Below, one piece after another: positions 51,204-59,965 of a stretch of 64,000 nucleotides of DNA. This DNA comes from Bacteroidales bacterium (GTDB lineage: Bacteria > Bacteroidota > Bacteroidia > Bacteroidales > UBA932). Both the position numbers and the translations under genes were made by a program. Location: contig SUYQ01000006.1 of assembly GCA_015060325.1 (NCBI GenBank), forward strand, positions 1 to 64,000, read 5' to 3'. The stretch's first letter is position 1, and every line of letters begins with the position of its first letter. The notes under the pieces are model-generated. The model made no database searches. It worked only from the letters and a program-made list of their open reading frames with translations, and had not been told where the DNA came from.

Positions 51204-52319
51204 TTATTGTACTTCGGTCCAGTGGATGCGGATACCCTTGCGTTCCATGCCGCGGAACCATGTCATCTGCCGCTTGGCGAACTGATGGATTGCGGTGGCG
51301 AGCTGAGTGCGCATCTCTTCGAAAGAGATCTTACCTATAATATATAAGGTCACGAATTTGTATTCGAGACCGTAGTATATGAGGTCTTCAGCCGGAATCG
51401 GCTTATGCTCAGGTGCCAACGCCGGATGTGTCCCGTCGATCAGGCCTTTGATCTCTTCTACCATACCTTCTTCCAGGCGTGCATCAAGGCGCTTGTCGAT
51501 CTTGGCGTTACGGACTTCTCGCGATACCAGTGTACCTATATAATATGTGTTCTTCGGGAGAAAGCATGTGCGCTGTACGGGATGTTCGGCTTCATATATG
51601 GCTATCTCCAGGGCACGGATCAGGCGTTTGCGGGTGTCATAGTCAGTGCTGTTATGGAGCGGCTTGAGAGAAGCAAGCTGTGCTATGAGTTCCTCGTCGC
51701 TTTTCTTTTCGAGTTCTGCTCGGAGTTCCGGGTCAGGCGGAACTTCCGGCAGGGAGTAGCCGCAGGTGGCGGCCTCTATGTACAGACCGCTTCCGCCACA
51801 TAGGATCGGGATGCCGCCTCTGTCCACGATGTCCTTGTATGCCTGCTCGAAGTCACGCTGGTATTCGAAAATATTGTATTTCGTGCCGGCATCCACGATA
51901 TCCATCAGATGATATGGAATCTCCTCATACTCATCGAGATCCTTGCCGGTGCCTATGTCCATTCCCTTGTAAACCTGCCTCGAATCAGCAGAAATGATTT
52001 CAGCTCCGGTTGTCCGGTGTTCAGGCGGGGTCGGAAAGAACCCCTGTCGCTCCCTATCGGGAGCTCCTTCCCCCTGCGGACAGGGGGATAGCACGCTTTC
52101 CGACCCCGCCTGAACGCCGTCAGTGGCTGAAAGCAACGCGTTGATCCGTCGGGCCAGCTCGACGGCATAGCGGGTCTTGCCGGAAGCGGTAGGGCCCAGT
52201 ACGCATATCAGGTCGATCTCTCCGGAGAGATACTTGTCAAGAATCTCCTGTACGTTTATTTCTTCTGCCTGTGGCAATTCTGCCATAGGGGGAATCGGTG
52301 TGAAAGGTCTTTTTGCCAT
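51204..52319 (-). CDS. miaA: tRNA dimethylallyltransferase MiaA with in-frame palindromic insertion
   Basis: 371 residues versus about 300-310 usually. Adds a dimethylallyl group to A37 of tRNAs reading UNN codons. P-loop GPTASGKTRYA (42-52), AEIISADSRQVYKGMDIGTG (about 106-125), DYDTRKRLIRALEIA and KRQMTWFRGM are intact. Residues about 62-105 separate RINA from AEIIS, which are normally contiguous; they are encoded by a palindromic DNA element (52019-52115). The N-terminus also carries an extra ~35 residues before the P-loop. The gene uses a TATCTTTG promoter on the minus strand (52334-52327). Confidence 0.88.
   Translation of the reverse strand: MAKRPFTPIPPMAELPQAEEINVQEILDKYLSGEIDLICVLGPTASGKTRYAVELARRINALLSATDGVQAGSESVLSPCPQGEGAPDRERQGFFPTPPEHRTTGAEIISADSRQVYKGMDIGTGKDLDEYEEIPYHLMDIVDAGTKYNIFEYQRDFEQAYKDIVDRGGIPILCGGSGLYIEAATCGYSLPEVPPDPELRAELEKKSDEELIAQLASLKPLHNSTDYDTRKRLIRALEIAIYEAEHPVQRTCFLPKNTYYIGTLVSREVRNAKIDKRLDARLEEGMVEEIKGLIDGTHPALAPEHKPIPAEDLIYYGLEYKFVTLYIIGKISFEEMRTQLATAIHQFAKRQMTWFRGMERKGIRIHWTEVQ
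52019..52115. repeat. In-frame palindromic element inside miaA
   Basis: Outer arms 52019-52038 and 52096-52115 are perfect 20-bp inverted repeats (GTTCAGGCGGGGTCGGAAAG). Inside are CCCCTGTC/GACAGGGG (52041-52048 and 52079-52086) and CTCCC/GGGAG (52050-52054 and 52059-52063), so the whole 97 bp can fold as one long stem. No stop codon arises in the miaA frame. Confidence 0.85.
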
Positions 52320-52326
52320 AGTAGTG

Positions 52327-52334
52327 CAAAGATA
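52327..52334 (-). promoter_or_regulatory. miaA -7 box
   Basis: TATCTTTG on the minus strand, 7 bases before the miaA start codon, so the mRNA would be nearly leaderless. A clear -33 box is not seen; the upstream DNA is the 110-bp repeat copy 3. Confidence 0.5.
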
Positions 52335-52358
52335 ACGTTTTTATGATACAGAATCCGC

Positions 52359-52463
52359 TGCGCAATGTAATTATTTAAAAGACAGATAGTTATGACTTTT
52401 ATAGCGCGTGTTTGGATGCGATATAGATGGTGTAATAGACTGATAATCAGTGCGTTGTATTCC
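52359..52463 (+). repeat. Decayed copy of the 110-bp element, copy 3
   Basis: Begins TGCGCAATGTAA like the copies at 6712 and 7599, keeps AGCGCG in the middle and GTGCGTTG near the right end, and measures about 105 bp. The right terminal repeat has decayed. Confidence 0.5.
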
Positions 52464-52482
52464 ATCAGTATGTGCTGAACAC

Positions 52483-52514
52483 TTTTGCATTCAACTGAAA
52501 AAGCATTAAATTTG
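52483..52514 (+). promoter_or_regulatory. Promoter of smpB
   Basis: TTTTG at 52483-52487, a 19-base spacer and TAAATTTG at 52507-52514, 27 bases before the ATG. Confidence 0.7.
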
Positions 52515-52541
52515 CACTCCTGAAATGTAAATCATTGGATT

Positions 52542-52991
52542 ATGCCGAAAGCAAAGAGCAGTGTTGAGATCAAGAACAGGAGGGCTTCGTTTGACTATGA
52601 GTTCATCGAGACCTTCCAGGCGGGAATGGTGCTTACAGGCACTGAGATAAAGTCCATCAGGGCGGGCAAGGCTTCGCTGGTGGATGCTTATTGCTATTTC
52701 AACAATAATGAACTCTATGTCAAGAATATGCACGTGGCTGAGTATTGGTGGGGTAGTTGGGGAAAGCATGATCCGCGCCGCGAACGCAAGCTCCTGCTGA
52801 CCCGAAAGGAACTGACCAAGCTCCAGCGAGCGGTGAAGGAGAAGGGACTCACCATTGTAGCTGTCAAGCTATACATCGCAGATAACGGATATGCCAAGCT
52901 CCTGATAGCTCTTGCGCGAGGTAAGAAAGAGTATGACAAGCGTGCATCCATCAAGGAAAAGGACATGCGCCGTGAGATGGAAAGAATTTAG
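52542..52991 (+). CDS. smpB: SsrA-binding protein SmpB
   Basis: 149 residues. Binds tmRNA for trans-translation rescue of stalled ribosomes. Motifs: [35 protein letters not shown] and the C-terminal basic tail [20 protein letters not shown] that enters the mRNA channel. Monocistronic. The tmRNA gene itself is not in this window. Confidence 0.95.
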   Translation: MPKAKSSVEIKNRRASFDYEFIETFQAGMVLTGTEIKSIRAGKASLVDAYCYFNNNELYVKNMHVAEYWWGSWGKHDPRRERKLLLTRKELTKLQRAVKEKGLTIVAVKLYIADNGYAKLLIALARGKKEYDKRASIKEKDMRREMERI

Positions 52992-53027
52992 CCTGGCGCA
53001 TAAGAGATTGACTATCAGCGATATATG

Positions 53028-53063
53028 AAAAGTGCGTGCTCCCCAAAGGGAGCACGCACTTTT
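53028..53063. terminator. Bidirectional terminator between smpB and metK
   Basis: AAAAGTGCGTGCTCCC (53028-53043) and GGGAGCACGCACTTTT (53048-53063) are perfect 16-bp arms with a 4-base loop, ending in A/T runs on both sides. It is the core of a longer imperfect palindrome whose outer ends are CTGGCG (about 52993) and CGCCAG (about 53093). Confidence 0.85.
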
Positions 53064-53104
53064 AGTAAGTGGCTGAGTGTCAGCTGTTTAGTCGCCAGCT
53101 TATT

Positions 53105-54424
53105 TTACAGTCCAAACGCTTCGCGGATCATGTCGACCGAGTCAAGGAGTTCCCATCCGAAGAACTGGACGAGTTCCTGAACATTCCTGCCGTCACGTCT
53201 CACGGTCACGGTTGCCTTGTATGGGTCGCGTCCGACATGTCCGTATGATGCTGTAGGCTCGTAGATAGGCTTTTTGAGGCCGAACTTCTCGATGATCTTT
53301 GCCGGGCGGAGATCGAAGAGCTCATTGATCTTCTCTGCTATGAAAGCATCGCTCAGTCCGTTTGCTGCTGTTCCGTATGTGTTCACGAAGATGCTGACAG
53401 GACGTGCTACTCCGATTGCATATGAAAGCTGGACGAGCATTTCGTGAGCTACGCCCGCTGCTACCATGTTCTTGGCGATATAGCGTGCTGCGTATGCTGC
53501 TGAGCGGTCAACCTTTGAAGGGTCCTTTCCTGAGAATGCACCGCCGCCGTGTGCTCCCTTTCCGCCGTATGTATCTACAATGATCTTGCGACCAGTAAGT
53601 CCGGTATCACCATGAGGGCCTCCGATGACGAACTTTCCGGTAGGATTCACATGGAGGATGTAGTCACCCTGGAAGAGTGCGGCTGTCTCAGGTGCGAGAG
53701 TTTCTATGAGCATAGGAAGAAGGATGTTCTGCACATCCTTGCGGATCTTTGCCTGCATTGCCTCGTCAACCCTCTTCTGACCGAACTGAGCGCATCCGTC
53801 AGCATAGCTCATGTTGCCGAGCGATGTAGGGGTGAACTCGTCGTGCTGGGTTGAAATCACTATTGTATGTACGCGTACAGGCTTGTTTGTCTCGCTGTCG
53901 TACTCGATGGTGAACTGTGACTTAGAGTCTGGACGGAGGTATGGCATGAGTTCAGGCTTCTGCTTGCGGATCTTCGCAAGCATCAGGAGTGCCTGATGCG
54001 AAAGTGCGAGCGGCAGAGGCATGTACTCCTCTGTGTCGCGACATGCATATCCGAACATCATTCCCTGGTCGCCGGCTCCCTGAGCGTCAGCGTCTTCGCC
54101 GACCACACCTCTATTAATGTCCACGCTCTGCTCATGGAGAGCTGAAAGGATTCCGCATGAGTTGCCGTCGAACATGTATTCAGCTTTGTCATAGCCGATC
54201 TTGTTGATGACGCGGCGCACTGTCTTAGGGATGTCCACGTATGCGTCCTCTGAGCGGACCTCGCCTCCTACGACAACGAGTCCGGTGCTGCAGAATGTCT
54301 CGCAGGCTACCTTGGCCTCAGGGTCCTGACGGAGGAATTCGTCAAGGATGGCATCGGAAATCTGGTCCGAAACCTTGTCTGGGTGTCCTTCCGACACCGA
54401 TTCTGATGTGAAAAGATAATTCAT
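53105..54424 (-). CDS. metK: S-adenosylmethionine synthetase
   Basis: 439 residues, slightly longer than the E. coli enzyme, as usual in Bacteroidetes. Makes SAM from methionine and ATP. Motifs: [30 protein letters not shown] and [19 protein letters not shown]. The leader (54425-54646) contains a probable SAM riboswitch, an intrinsic terminator and a dispersed repeat, so expression is probably feedback-regulated by SAM. Confidence 0.96.
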   Translation of the reverse strand: MNYLFTSESVSEGHPDKVSDQISDAILDEFLRQDPEAKVACETFCSTGLVVVGGEVRSEDAYVDIPKTVRRVINKIGYDKAEYMFDGNSCGILSALHEQSVDINRGVVGEDADAQGAGDQGMMFGYACRDTEEYMPLPLALSHQALLMLAKIRKQKPELMPYLRPDSKSQFTIEYDSETNKPVRVHTIVISTQHDEFTPTSLGNMSYADGCAQFGQKRVDEAMQAKIRKDVQNILLPMLIETLAPETAALFQGDYILHVNPTGKFVIGGPHGDTGLTGRKIIVDTYGGKGAHGGGAFSGKDPSKVDRSAAYAARYIAKNMVAAGVAHEMLVQLSYAIGVARPVSIFVNTYGTAANGLSDAFIAEKINELFDLRPAKIIEKFGLKKPIYEPTASYGHVGRDPYKATVTVRRDGRNVQELVQFFGWELLDSVDMIREAFGL

Positions 54425-54451
54425 ATTCTGTTGTTTTTTGTTTCCGTGTTA

Positions 54452-54481
54452 AAGATCCTTCGCTGCGCTCAGGATGACAAA
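54452..54481 (+). repeat. Dispersed repeat in the metK leader
   Basis: AAAGATCCTTCGCTGCGCTC followed by AGGATGACA, a full copy of the family, lies between the putative riboswitch terminator and the metK start codon (read inverted on the mRNA). Confidence 0.75.
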
Positions 54482-54515
54482 GGAGGCGCTCGGGATGACA
54501 ATAGGGCAAAACAAA

Positions 54516-54537
54516 AGCCCCACAAGAATGCGGAGCC
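54516..54537 (-). terminator. Putative riboswitch-controlled terminator
   Basis: On the minus strand GGCTCCGC and GTGGGGCT form an 8-bp stem with several G-U pairs and a 6-base loop, followed by TTTGTTTTG. It lies about 25 bases downstream of the SAM riboswitch core and 90 bases before the metK ATG. Confidence 0.55.
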
Positions 54538-54559
54538 AACACAAAAACACAAAACATTG

Positions 54560-54630
54560 ATGACATACTGTCAACATTTTAGCATTTTTTTACGTGGTTG
54601 CAAGCAGCCAAATCTCTCCACATGTCTTAT
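54560..54630 (-). promoter_or_regulatory. Probable SAM riboswitch (SAM-I clan) upstream of metK
   Basis: Read on the minus strand, AAGACAT (start) and ATGTC (end) can pair as helix P1. Between them are GTGGAGAGATTTGGC, GCTTGCAACCAC and ATGCTAA, matching the order of conserved SAM-I blocks (GAGGGA, GGC...GCAACC, TGCTAA) in the compact form seen in Bacteroidetes. The position in the leader of a SAM synthetase gene, followed by a terminator, supports it. No covariance search was possible. Confidence 0.65.
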
Positions 54631-54638
54631 TCGGGCGG

Positions 54639-54668
54639 CAAAGATAGATAAAAATTTTTATATGTCAA
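54639..54668 (-). promoter_or_regulatory. metK promoter
   Basis: On the minus strand TTGACATA (TTG at 54668-54666) is followed after 19 bases by TATCTTTG (54646-54639). The -7 box ends 9 bases before the riboswitch, so nearly the whole leader is aptamer and terminator. Confidence 0.75.
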
Positions 54669-54679
54669 TTTTTTTGTGA

Positions 54680-54713
54680 AAAGATCCCTCGACTCGCTCC
54701 GCTCGCTCGGGAT
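54680..54713 (-). repeat. Dispersed repeat upstream of the TonB-dependent receptor
   Basis: An inverted unit containing GACTCGCTCCGCTCGCTCGG and ending GGGATGACAG, related to the GAGCGGAGCGAG family. Confidence 0.65.
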
Positions 54714-54797
54714 GACAGGAGGTGACGGATGGTAGGAAGGGTTGATAAATATTACCTAAAAGTATCAACAAAACTTCCTAAAAACATTAAAATGTAC

Positions 54798-54805
54798 TAT
54801 CTTCG
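54798..54805 (+). promoter_or_regulatory. -7 box of the Oar-like receptor gene
   Basis: TATCTTCG at 54798-54805, one mismatch from TAnnTTTG, 36 bases before the ATG. Confidence 0.45.
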
Positions 54806-54841
54806 CGCCATAAAAAACCTATTATTATTAACTAAATCGTT

Positions 54842-57800
54842 ATGAAACAAACAATTAAGTGTCTTATTGCTGCTTTTGCAGCAATGCTTATGAGCGTAGC
54901 GGCCTATGCACAGGTAACTACATCAGCTCTGGGTGGACGTGTTGTTGACGCTAACGGTGAGCCTGTCGTAGGTGCAACAGTAGTTGCAACTCACGAGCCA
55001 TCAGGTACCATCTATGGCGTTGTAACAAACAATGACGGTCGTTATGCCATCAACGGTATGCGTTCCGGCGGTCCTTACAAGGTAGAGTTCTCTTGCCTTG
55101 GATACCAGCCGCTCACTTACACAGATGTAACTCTTCAGCTCGGTGAGACTTCAGCTCTCAGCGGTCAGTTGAACGAGGATTCTGAAATGCTCGGCGAAGC
55201 AATGGTGGTTGCTGCTGCAGCGTCAAAGTTCTCGGCGGAGAAGACAGGTGCTGCTACAAACATCTCCAGCACACAGATCACTTCTCTCCCGACGGTAACA
55301 AGAAGCATCACTGACGTTACAAGACTTTCTCCTTACGGAGGTAACGGCATGAGCTTCGCTGGTTCAGACGGACGTACAGCAAACTTCACTGTCGACGGAG
55401 CAAACTTCAACAACAACTTCGGTCTTAACGATGGTCTTCCTGGCGGCGGATCTCCTATTTCCATTGACGCTATCGAGGAAATGCAGGTTGTCATCTCTCC
55501 TTATGACGTTCGTCAGACCAACTTTATCGGAGGCGGTGTGAATGCAATTACAAAGTCAGGTACCAACAAGTTCAGAGGTACAGCATATGTATACCATCAG
55601 AACCAGGATCTTCACGGTGATACAGTTGATGGAACACAGATAGAAGGTGCACGTGCTAAGGATATGAACACAACGTATGGTTTCACTCTCGGTGGTCCTA
55701 TCATCAAGAACAAGCTCTTCTTCTTCGTTAATGCTGAGTTTACCAAGAAGCCTTCAGTCGTGAATCGCTGGAGAGGTACTTCGGTAATAGATGAAAACGG
55801 TAATGGTGTCGGCGACGCTAACAACTATATCTCGCGTACAACACTTGATGACCTTAAGAGGGTATCGGAGTTTGTAAAGGAGAAATATGGTTATGATACA
55901 GGTTCATGGACAGACTTCCCTGCAGATGAAAGCAACAGAAAGATTCTTGCACGTCTCGACTGGAATATCAATGATAATCATAAGCTCGCAGTGCGTTACA
56001 ACTATACGTTGAACAGACGTTGGAGTTCTCCGAACGGAACTTCAATGGACGGTGGTTCACGTCTTGCAAGTTATCGTATGTCGAAGAATTCGATGTCTTA
56101 TGCTAATTCGATGTATTCTCAGGATAACCTTGTGCACTCAGTGTCATTGGATCTGAACAGCCGTTTCTCTGACAATCTGTCAAATCAGCTCCTCGTGACC
56201 TACTCACAGCTCAATGATGTGCGTGGTTCGACTTCAGACATGTTCCCATTCATCGATATCAAGAAGGACGGAGACAACTATCTTTCACTCGGATATGAGC
56301 TCTTTACATTGAACAATGGTGTTCACAACACTATCGCAACACTCAAGGATGACCTCACATATTATGCTGGTAACCACAAGATTGTGTTTGGTTTGAGCGC
56401 AGAGTATCAGATGGCTGACAACGTATATATGCGTAACGGTACAGGTTATTACAGATACAACAGTGTAGATGATTTCATCAATGGAGCAGCTCCTGAGGTT
56501 GTGGCCCTTACCTATGGTTACAACGGTGAGGAGCAGCCAGCTGCAAGAGTGCGTTTCTACAAGGCCGGTGTTTATGCTCAGGACGACTGGAACGTAAACG
56601 ATAATTTCAAGCTCACCTATGGTCTCCGTCTTGACGGATTGTTCTTCAATAATGCAGATGTTGTTACCAACAATGCAATTCTTGCACTTGACTATTATGA
56701 CGATAACGGAAATGTCCGCCACATAGATACAGGTAAATGGCCATCTGCAAGCGTGACAGTTTCTCCACGTGTCGGCTTCAGCTGGAATGCACTCGGTGAC
56801 AACTCTCTCAAGGTTCGCGGAGGTACAGGTCTCTTCTCAGGACGTATTCCTCTCGTATTCTTCACAAACATGCCGACCAACAGCGGATCAGTTCAGTACA
56901 AGGCTGCTCTCGGACCTTCAGGTGACAAGGTTGACATGAGCAAATTCGCAGGTGGACTTGTTGTGGACAATAAAGGCAATCCTACAATCGCTGCTCTTCG
57001 TGACAAGCTCGTTTCGCTCGGCTATCCGTATGAATACAAGCCAGAAGACGGAGTTCTCCCTTCTTCTATCGCAGCTGTAGATCCTAAGTTCAAGATGCCA
57101 CAGGTCTGGAAGACATCTTTGGCTGTTGATTACAACTTCCCAACATCATTCCCATTCTCTATTACCGCAGAGGGTATTTTCAACAAGACTGTGAACGCAG
57201 TATGTGCTTCTGACTGGAGCTTGCTTCCACCAGAGGGATTCCCTAAGTTCAATGGTGTTGACAACCGTCCTATCTTCCCTGAAGGATATCGTCAGGGTAC
57301 AAAGGCCATCGTTCTTGAGAATACTTCAAAAGGATACGGATGGTCAGCAAATGTGACTTTGAGAATGCAGCCGATAGAGGGATTGTCTTTGATGGCAGCA
57401 TATACTCATACTGTAAGCAAGGAGGTGACCGGTATGCCAGGTTCAGATGCGGAGTCTGCTATGTACTATGTTCCTACAGTTTCCGGTATCAACAGAACAG
57501 GACTCCACAATTCTCAGTATGTAACACCTGACCGCGTTGTTGCTTCAGCAACTCACTCAGACAAGTCTGGTAATCACTTCAGCCTCATTTATGAAGCATG
57601 GAGAGGTGGCTACAACTATTCATATATGCTTACAAACGATATGAATGGTGATACATACACTTATGATGCGATTTATGTTCCGACAGATGAGCAGGTAAAG
57701 AACGGAGAGTTCAGATTCGTCTCTGAGGATGATGCAAACCGTTTCCTTGATTATGTTCATACTGATAAATATCTCAGCAAGAACCAGGGTAAATATGCTG

Positions 57801-58147
57801 AAGCTTACAGCGTATATTCTCCATGGGTTCACAGAGTTGATTTCAGCTACAAGCATGATTTCAAGGTGAATATCGGCAAGTCTACCAACACGCTGCAGCT
57901 TTGTCTTGATATCAAGAACCTTCTTAATATGTTCAATTCAAGCTGGGGAGTTTCAAAGCATCTGAATACAGATGTCTTTACTACCGGTGAGGCTCGTATT
58001 CTCAAATATGAGGGTATGGACAATGAGGGATATCCTACATTCTCTACTGTCAAGGGTATTGATGGAAATACTCAGAGATACGCATATAACCATGCTCTCG
58101 GACAGTGCTGGTATGCCTCTATCGGTATCAAATACTTGTTTAATTAA
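54842..58147 (+). CDS. TonB-dependent receptor, Oar-like
   Basis: 1101 residues. The signal peptide ends AYAQ. A carboxypeptidase-regulatory-like beta sandwich (about 28-118; GGRVVDANGEPVVGATVVAT) precedes the plug (TAATNISSTQ-like region, FTVDGANFNNNFGLNDGLPG, VISPYDVRQTNFIGGGVNAI) and a 22-strand barrel. The plug motif SPYDVRQ.NF.GGG is typical of the Oar subgroup rather than SusC. The C-terminus ASIGIKYLFN differs from a plain terminal Phe. Energised by TonB/ExbBD; substrate unknown. The BACON/OB-fold lipoprotein encoded 16 bases downstream is a likely partner. Confidence 0.88.
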   Translation: MKQTIKCLIAAFAAMLMSVAAYAQVTTSALGGRVVDANGEPVVGATVVATHEPSGTIYGVVTNNDGRYAINGMRSGGPYKVEFSCLGYQPLTYTDVTLQLGETSALSGQLNEDSEMLGEAMVVAAAASKFSAEKTGAATNISSTQITSLPTVTRSITDVTRLSPYGGNGMSFAGSDGRTANFTVDGANFNNNFGLNDGLPGGGSPISIDAIEEMQVVISPYDVRQTNFIGGGVNAITKSGTNKFRGTAYVYHQNQDLHGDTVDGTQIEGARAKDMNTTYGFTLGGPIIKNKLFFFVNAEFTKKPSVVNRWRGTSVIDENGNGVGDANNYISRTTLDDLKRVSEFVKEKYGYDTGSWTDFPADESNRKILARLDWNINDNHKLAVRYNYTLNRRWSSPNGTSMDGGSRLASYRMSKNSMSYANSMYSQDNLVHSVSLDLNSRFSDNLSNQLLVTYSQLNDVRGSTSDMFPFIDIKKDGDNYLSLGYELFTLNNGVHNTIATLKDDLTYYAGNHKIVFGLSAEYQMADNVYMRNGTGYYRYNSVDDFINGAAPEVVALTYGYNGEEQPAARVRFYKAGVYAQDDWNVNDNFKLTYGLRLDGLFFNNADVVTNNAILALDYYDDNGNVRHIDTGKWPSASVTVSPRVGFSWNALGDNSLKVRGGTGLFSGRIPLVFFTNMPTNSGSVQYKAALGPSGDKVDMSKFAGGLVVDNKGNPTIAALRDKLVSLGYPYEYKPEDGVLPSSIAAVDPKFKMPQVWKTSLAVDYNFPTSFPFSITAEGIFNKTVNAVCASDWSLLPPEGFPKFNGVDNRPIFPEGYRQGTKAIVLENTSKGYGWSANVTLRMQPIEGLSLMAAYTHTVSKEVTGMPGSDAESAMYYVPTVSGINRTGLHNSQYVTPDRVVASATHSDKSGNHFSLIYEAWRGGYNYSYMLTNDMNGDTYTYDAIYVPTDEQVKNGEFRFVSEDDANRFLDYVHTDKYLSKNQGKYAEAYSVYSPWVHRVDFSYKHDFKVNIGKSTNTLQLCLDIKNLLNMFNSSWGVSKHLNTDVFTTGEARILKYEGMDNEGYPTFSTVKGIDGNTQRYAYNHALGQCWYASIGIKYLFN

Positions 58148-58163
58148 TTAATTGGAAGTCAAT

Positions 58164-59855
58164 ATGAAACTTAGAAATATCATAGCTTCGTTTCTGGCTG
58201 TTGTTGCAATAGCTGTCGGCTGTACAGAGGAGCTTACAGGCAATCTCAGCTCGATTCAGCTTGATCAGTCAACGATTATGCTCCCTGAAGAGGGTGGATC
58301 AGCGACTATCACAGTCACTGCTACTTCAGACTGGAAAGTTGATGCAGCTACAGTACCTGCTGAGGTTACAATCACTCCTATGGAGGGCAAGGCCGGCGAG
58401 ACAAAAATGACAATTTCGACTGTAGGATCTGTCAATGATATCAATGCTGACATCGTTATCCTTGTGGGTGCGCAGAAGCAGTTCATCAAGTTCTATCAGC
58501 CAGGTGATCCTTCTATGAAGCCTCAGTTTGATGAGTTTACTGCAGGTGACTACTGGATTATGTGTCAGGAAGATGGTGAGTGGTTCGCGCTCAAGAGCAC
58601 AGGCTGTACAATAGATGACAGCGGTTCTTACAACTACCTTTATAGCGTTCCTGCTGTTGTTGCAGAGGATGGATCTCTTTCAAGTACCGCATCTAATGTG
58701 TTTACTTTTGAGGCAGTTGAAGGCGGCTTCATCATCAAGGATCCTGCTGGTGGATACCTCTATCAGGTAGCAAAGTATAATAACTTCTACCTTACATCTG
58801 ACAAGGCTCAGGCATCAGTATGGGCAGTAAACCAGATTTCTGCTGATGAGTTCATGCTCGAGATTTCTGATCTCAGCAAGTGGATGCAGTACAGCACGTC
58901 ATATGATTCAGCAGGAGCATATGCTAATGCTCAGGAAGGTGCTACTCTTCCTAAACTGGTGAAGGCAGAGGCTCCGGCTGAGGATCCTTTCGTTATTGAA
59001 CAGACAGAATTCGAACTTCCTCTTGAGGCAGGTGAACTCCTGATTCCTGTGATCTACAATGGTTCAGACATTCATGTTGCTGAACTTCCGACATGGTTGA
59101 CTTTCTATGGATACCATGATGGTAACATTAAGTTCACTTATGAGGCAAATGAAGGTGGAAACCGTGTTGCTAACGTTCTCCTTACCACTTGTATGGAGGA
59201 TGGACGTGAGGCTCAGGTTGAGCTGGTCTTCACTCAGGAAGGTGCCATCATCGAGACTACGGCTGACAAGATCAACGCAGCTGAGGACGGTGCGACACTT
59301 TACAGAATCACAGGTTGCGTGAAGTCTATCGCAAGCGACAAGTATGGCAACCTCTATATCAGCGATTATACCGGTGAGGTTTACGTATACGGTACATACG
59401 ATGCTGAGGGCAACAGATTCGATGCATTCACAACTCCGATCAACGAGGGTGACATCGTAACTGTATGCGGTGTGAAGACTTCATACAACGGCGCTCCTCA
59501 GATGAAGAATGTTGTTGTAGAGAAGCACATTCCTGTTGCAACCGTGACAGTGGCAGACTTCCTCGCAGCACCTGAGGCAAGTGATGTTTACTATCGCCTC
59601 ACAGGTACAATGGCTAACATCGTGATGGACAAGGAAGATCCTACACTCCAGAACGTATATGGTAACTTCGACATCGTTGACGAGTCTGGTTCAGTATATG
59701 TTTACGGCCTTCTCCAGGGCTGGGGCGGTCCATCAAAGATGTTCCGCGAACTCAACCTCGCTGAGGGTGACAACATCACAATCGTAGGTACTCGTACAGC
59801 TTACAAGGATACTCCACAGGTTGGAAACGCATTCTTCGTATCGAAGGCTGAGTAA
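58164..59855 (+). CDS. Surface lipoprotein with BACON and tandem OB-fold domains
   Basis: 563 residues from the ATG at 58164 (a TTG at 58152 is unlikely). The lipobox is IAVGC. A BACON-like domain follows (about 28-110; MLPEEGGSATITVTATSDWK), then a ricin/fascin-like beta region (about 115-265), a second BACON-like domain (about 275-360) and two OB-fold domains of the DUF5689/nucleic-acid-binding-like type (YRITGCVKSIASDKYGNLYI, YRLTGTMANIVMDKEDPTLQ). BACON domains occur in Bacteroidetes carbohydrate-handling surface proteins. Domain calls are by pattern. It ends at a strong terminator. Confidence 0.7.
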   Translation: MKLRNIIASFLAVVAIAVGCTEELTGNLSSIQLDQSTIMLPEEGGSATITVTATSDWKVDAATVPAEVTITPMEGKAGETKMTISTVGSVNDINADIVILVGAQKQFIKFYQPGDPSMKPQFDEFTAGDYWIMCQEDGEWFALKSTGCTIDDSGSYNYLYSVPAVVAEDGSLSSTASNVFTFEAVEGGFIIKDPAGGYLYQVAKYNNFYLTSDKAQASVWAVNQISADEFMLEISDLSKWMQYSTSYDSAGAYANAQEGATLPKLVKAEAPAEDPFVIEQTEFELPLEAGELLIPVIYNGSDIHVAELPTWLTFYGYHDGNIKFTYEANEGGNRVANVLLTTCMEDGREAQVELVFTQEGAIIETTADKINAAEDGATLYRITGCVKSIASDKYGNLYISDYTGEVYVYGTYDAEGNRFDAFTTPINEGDIVTVCGVKTSYNGAPQMKNVVVEKHIPVATVTVADFLAAPEASDVYYRLTGTMANIVMDKEDPTLQNVYGNFDIVDESGSVYVYGLLQGWGGPSKMFRELNLAEGDNITIVGTRTAYKDTPQVGNAFFVSKAE

Positions 59856-59890
59856 TTGATACTCTTTCCCGAAAGGGAATATCTATAAAA

Positions 59891-59924
59891 GCGGATGATT
59901 CGGACAGAATCGTCCGCTTTTTTT
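59891..59924 (+). terminator. Rho-independent terminator after the BACON lipoprotein gene
   Basis: GCGGATGATT (59891-59900) and AATCGTCCGC (59908-59917) pair with one G-T, 7-base loop, followed by seven T residues. Confidence 0.85.
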
Positions 59925-59926
59925 GC

Positions 59927-59934
59927 TATTTTTG
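59927..59934 (+). promoter_or_regulatory. -7 box of the lipoprotein/SusC operon
   Basis: TATTTTTG at 59927-59934, 31 bases before the ATG at 59966 and immediately after the terminator. Confidence 0.55.
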
Positions 59935-59965
59935 TAAATAATAAACGAAACGACCTATAAGAATT

